From Monarcha castaneiventris obscurior (taxonomy: Eukaryota > Chordata > Aves > Passeriformes > Monarchidae), in assembly GCA_026261815.1 (NCBI GenBank), contig JAMPIT010000575.1, forward strand, positions 41,207,501 to 41,271,500: 64,000 bases of DNA. Reading direction: 5' to 3'. The position numbers and the translations under genes are program-made. The notes under the pieces were generated by a model. It worked only from the letters and a program-made list of their open reading frames with translations. It was not told the origin of the DNA and did no database searches. The stretch's first letter is position 1. Each line of letters opens with the position of its first letter. Positions 60,092 through 64,000 of the stretch are shown here, in pieces.

Positions 60092-60210
60092 TTATTAAGA
60101 CTATAGAGCCATAGAATTTGAACAGAAATCTGTTCTGACCTGAGAAACATGAAATGCCGACAAATGCAGCACATACAAACATACAGTGGGCATATGGAAA
60201 AACATTGCAA

Positions 60211-60311
60211 TCAACAATTGAACCAGCTGGTGCTCTTCATTCGTTGAACAATCCGTTTGGCATGAGGATCAAACTGGAACTGAGTTGTTCCATGGAAGAA
60301 ATACACATAGC
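60211..60311 (-). CDS. MMP1: MMP1-like exon 10 (C terminus, stop codon)
   Basis: The coding part is 101 bases. It starts [18 protein letters not shown] and ends STSWFNC, followed by TGA at 60213-60211. The last cysteine closes the hemopexin domain. The three-residue tail of human MMP1 after this cysteine is absent. Confidence 0.9.
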
Positions 60312-63300
60312 CTAGAAGTGAAATTTAATCCAGTTATATTCCATAGGTGACTTTTTTCAGTGTTTTCCAAAAAACAATCCCCATTATAGACAGTCCACGT
60401 ATACCTGGTATTTTTAATTTCCTTTTCTTTAAGGCTAATAACAGCTTTTTGAAAAAAATTATTCAATCTACAGAAGCCCAAATATTCACATAAACACAGA
60501 TTGAAGGTGTCTTTCACTCACCATCTTTCTGGAAAGCAGCATCAACTCTGCCAATATTTCCAAATCTGGATACTATTTTCCTGGGATACCCATGATCCAT
60601 GGATTTTTTCTTTTCATCATATCTTAGAAGAAGAAATGTCATTACAATTTGTGAGGAAGTGGACAATAGTTTGAAAGTCAAAAGCAAATTCTTACATGCA
60701 ACTCTACTGTTACTAAGAAGCCTCATAGAGATTAGCTGAAGTAGCTTTTAAATTCTTATTATTAAGTTTCTCTGAGAGATTTCTCTGAGATTTGAAAATC
60801 CTACCTATGGTAAAGTTTGTCACTATGTTCCCAGGGACCCTGGGAACACAGGTCAGAAATTAATAAGGTATTTCTGGACTAGCAGAGCCTTGGCCATCAC
60901 TTGAACATAAAATGAATTTCTAATTCAAGGCACTGAATATCCAGTTCAACATAAAAACAAAACATAAAACTTCAGAGAAGACAGTAGCACAGTCCTGAAC
61001 CATAGCTGAATTAGTGTCAGTGATGAACTTCTCAAACAAAATTTCTCTCTGAAATTCGTCATGAGCTTCAATTAGAAATACAAGCAAGTTTAAAATTGGA
61101 GAATATTTATAGTTATTTCATAGAGGAATTCAATTACAACACTTTGCATTGATGGCTCATTTTGTTTGAAAAGTGAAGTAAAAGTAGATGCTATCCCAAC
61201 ATCCCACAAAAAAGCAGCACTGTTGTGGAGAAAAAGTGAGTAATCTACTAGAAACCCACTCTTTTTTATTGGGTAGCTGTTTCATTCAGGAGAAAGTACT
61301 CACATTCCTGCTACAGGAATCTAATGCTCAGGAAAAAAAAAATCCTAATGAAAAGGTGACATTTTCTAGCAAATGCCTAATTTTTTTTAAACTCCAAAGA
61401 AACACATTAAAATTCCTGGAATATACCTGGTTTAAACATCATTCCACTCAAACTGTATAGTGATACTTCAGCCCCCAGGGGAATGAAAACTTGCCTTCTG
61501 GTAAACAAACATTAGATCTTACCTCCAGTATTTGTCAGCTACAAAGAAGTATGTTTTTCCTGTGGTTTCATCATTGTAAGCTGCATTAACTCTTTTAACA
61601 GTCTTTGGAAACCCCAAGCGATAGATTGGTTGGGGATAGCCACGTACGACGTCGTATCCCCTGACAACCCAGTACTTATCCTCTGAAAAATACGAGCAAA
61701 TGTCATTTGTTTTTGCTAGTTATGAACAGCATTTACTTGTGTTTCAAGTGTGTAGAAGACAATGTGTCTAGATGTCAGTATTATTCCTCTCAGTTTACTA
61801 CTTTAGAAAATGTTTCTAATCCTTACGCTGGGACTACATAATGAAGACAGGGGAAATATCTTTTGTCATAAGAATAAAACATTAGAATTGTAAGATGTAT
61901 TGGATAGAACTTTTCCCAGAATTTAAAAAAATAAATATAAGGTGTTTGTCTGGATAACAGCTTGGGGAGTGCTGGAGGTTGATGGGTTAAACCACTGACC
62001 TTGGATTGGGATGTTGAATTTATTAAATTCCTCTAATGTGCTATTTGGTTATAGAACCATATAATATTTTGAAAACTAGGCAATATAGAACCATATAATA
62101 TTTTGAAAACTAGGCAATGTGCATCAAATTAAACTATTAAGAAAAGCACGTCTAATCAAAATGCTTTGGTAATTTTAGATGCAATGAACATATTTATTTA
62201 TGGTAATAGGTCATGCATGATAGTATGTGTATAATGAATTTAATTGAGATATTTAAAGGGTATTTGACACCTTTAAAAAGAAAGACTGATTGTGTTCAGT
62301 GAACAATTTTCCTCTCATAGTAAAATTTTCCACCGACATATTTTTGCATTTTTTTTTTCAAAATATAACAAATACTAACAAGAATATCAGTAACTGTAGC
62401 ATAAAATGCCTGCATTTGTCAATTGAATTCAGTAAAAATCCTTCTGCACAAAGTGAAGTGCTGTTACCTGAAGAGAACTAGACCTGAAGAAGGGTAGCTG
62501 TTTTCATGACTTGTTTTATCAAGGCATTAACTATAACAGAGGGGCAAGTTTCCTAGATTATGATCTCTGAAGAGCCATTACAGCAATATGATCCTCTGGT
62601 TTAATAATTTCAAAATTGTAAGATTATCTGTTCTACTTCCTTAAAAACACTTTAACTTCTGTAACTGCATAATTTTCTGAGAAGAAGGTAGTAACGGGTC
62701 AGAAAAAGTGGAGAACTTCTGGTTCAATTACCTTTAAAAAATAAAATTTCATCCCTCTCGATGTTTTCATAAGCAGCTTGAATTTCCGATGGTAGCCTTG
62801 GCCAGAACAGTGAGATAAAATTGAGCTCTGTCTCTGTCCTTGTAGGATGCTTGCGCAGCATGTATCTGTTTTAAACAAAATTCATGTCATAAAATAATTC
62901 CGCTCCTATCAAAACTGCAAAATAATTATTACAGCTCCTGGAGTACAACGCAGGGGGGATGGGTACTTGGATGTGAATACCCCTGCCCACTGCATGTAAA
63001 AGGCATCTAGAGCAAAGACATTTGTAATTTTAGCACCTCAATTGCATGCTAAAAATCAGGCAAATTGAATGTGAGACTTTCTATTTCTCTGTCGGGCAGT
63101 AAGGCTCAGACATCCTCTCCCTGGAAGTGCTTTCAGTTCCACCCCTGCTCCTGTACTGAGGATGGGTGTGGGACCCATGGACACATTGCTTAGGGGTACG
63201 TGAGTGCTCTTGCTTTGCTGTTTATTTGAATTCATTTCAGAGAAAAGTCTGTCACAGCAATGGCCGCAGTGATAGAACAGTTGGAAAACAACCTATAAGC

Positions 63301-63610
63301 CCACGTCACCTTCCCTAATTTTATCAAATAGGGCTCATTGGGTTAATGATCTCAGAACTCACTTCTGTAAATACATGGTGGTTTTCCAGTTCTTCTCCTT
63401 GTATTACGTTCCAAAAGGACAGTTTTCCCTCATGGATTCTTTTAAACTACTGAATATTTAAAAGAGATAATATGTAAGCTTATTGTTGTTACCTGCCCTT
63501 GAAGAAGAATAGTTCTCCACGTAGAGTAGTAATAGCATCAAATGTCAGATTTGGGTCACAAGCTTTTGGAGTTACGGGTCCTGTTGGCTGCACAGCAGCA
63601 TTAGATCGTC
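60211..63610 (-). CDS. MMP1: Interstitial collagenase-like MMP (MMP1-like), 3' half only
   Basis: The last five exons of a second MMP, cut by the right edge of the window: 63610-63493, 62865-62732, 61682-61523, 60622-60522 and 60311-60211. Joined, they code about 204 residues with no stop or frame break: the hinge [18 protein letters not shown] and the full four-bladed hemopexin domain to STSWFNC. The hinge and first blade resemble both MMP1 and MMP8. The second half ([34 protein letters not shown]) resembles MMP1 more. In collagenases this domain helps unwind triple-helical collagen. Exons 1-5 (signal, propeptide, catalytic domain) are expected beyond 64000. It lies head-to-tail with MMP27, about 5.2 kb upstream. 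MMP8 or a bird-specific collagenase is possible. Confidence 0.85.
60522..60622 (-). CDS. MMP1: MMP1-like exon 9 (hemopexin blade IV)
   Basis: The exon is 101 bases, three fewer than the 104 of MMP27 exon 9, so one codon is missing in frame. It codes [18 protein letters not shown], then [15 protein letters not shown]. The missing residue falls in the FPGIGxKVDA loop, which here reads FGNIGRVDA. Splice sites are normal (donor GTGAGT). Confidence 0.9.
61523..61682 (-). CDS. MMP1: MMP1-like exon 8 (hemopexin blades II-III)
   Basis: The exon is 160 bases, the same length as MMP27 exon 8. It codes [16 protein letters not shown], then [14 protein letters not shown] and [13 protein letters not shown]. 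[13 protein letters not shown] is characteristic of MMP1. The acceptor is TTTTTCAG and the donor is GTAAGA. Confidence 0.9.
62050..62117. repeat. Perfect 34-bp tandem duplication
   Basis: 62050-62083 and 62084-62117 are identical copies starting TATAGAACCATATAATATTT. It lies in the intron between exons 7 and 8 of the MMP1-like gene, away from the splice sites. Confidence 0.95.
62732..62865 (-). CDS. MMP1: MMP1-like exon 7 (hemopexin blades I-II)
   Basis: The exon is 134 bases. It codes [18 protein letters not shown], then [15 protein letters not shown] and RDEILFFK. Leucine in YMLR replaces the tryptophan that most MMPs have here; human MMP1 has methionine. The donor is GTAATT. Confidence 0.9.
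63493..63610 (-). CDS. MMP1: MMP1-like exon 6 (hinge, blade I start)
   Basis: The exon is 118 bases with acceptor CATCCTACAG and donor GTAACA. It codes [18 protein letters not shown], then [18 protein letters not shown]. The cysteine is the first of the hemopexin disulfide pair. The RSNxxVQPxGPxTPK hinge is typical of collagenases 1 and 2. Confidence 0.9.
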
Positions 63611-64000
63611 CTGTAGGATGAATATTTATGATTTAATGTGGAGAAATACAAGGAAAGTGTTCAGAAGGTCTCTGAGGACCCAGAAAACACTTTTTATAGA
63701 GAATGAAAAAGGATGTAATTTTAAAGTAAGAGTATGTAATTAAATGCAGAATTCTAATGTTGATGAAACCAGTTGTGTTCATTTTTTCCAAAATGAGATT
63801 TTTGTGGAACTGGACTTCAGCAGAAGTTTGCTTCCAGGAATTTTCTCTCTTTTGTTATCTATTTTTCAGAAACTGTTAAACTTCTCATTTTGGTGGAATA
63901 TTAAATACTGTCATTTTACCATTTATCAGATTCCCAAGTAGAAATATGAAATAAATACATATTTTCTTACCACTTACCAGCCTCCCAAATAGATATATTA

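Overview
The window looks like bird chromosomal DNA, probably from a passerine. The signs are long intergenic stretches, large introns with GT/AG borders, several 5'-truncated CR1 LINEs with the avian octamer-type 3' end, and long terminal repeats of avian ERVL-like type. No prokaryotic operons, CRISPR arrays, tRNA or rRNA genes were seen. Most open reading frames of 60-130 codons are chance frames in non-coding DNA.

The only real protein-coding genes lie at the right end, both on the minus strand. A complete ten-exon matrix metalloproteinase gene (CDS 55044 down to 47859) can be assembled by hand with consistent splice phases. It gives an intact 466-residue secreted protease that best fits MMP27 (the avian CMMP/MMP-22 type). 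Upstream of it, the last five exons (63610 down to 60211) of a second, collagenase-like MMP are present, and MMP1 fits best. Its 5' half lies beyond base 64000. The pair is part of the MMP cluster that in mammals runs MMP7-MMP20-MMP27-MMP8-MMP10-MMP1 on one strand. Both enzymes would be secreted as zymogens and act on extracellular matrix. The sequence just upstream of MMP27 carries an AP-1 site and an ETS core, as expected for inducible MMP promoters.

The left 47.8 kb (1-47858) holds no exon I can support. By synteny MMP20 (enamelysin) would be expected on this side of MMP27. Birds are known to have lost functional MMP20 with their teeth, so this interval is where a relic might lie; I did not find a convincing one. 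It contains six minus-strand CR1 fragments (13755-14365, 18456-19141, 21297-21735, 29745-30110, 30396-30775, 31236-31313), a 1.49-kb solo LTR (21745-23230), a second GC-rich LTR-like block next to it (23307-about 24340), a candidate small LTR (37500-37696), a CpG-rich 20-bp minisatellite (42861-43177) and a (GAATA)22 array grown from a CR1 tail. Two perfect microsatellites, (AAAAC)14 and (TATC)15, lie 0.46-0.84 kb upstream of the MMP27 start.

I found no new multi-gene system. The points most worth a second look are the empty MMP20 interval, the minisatellite, the microsatellites in the MMP27 5' flank and the lineage-specific details of the two MMP proteins.
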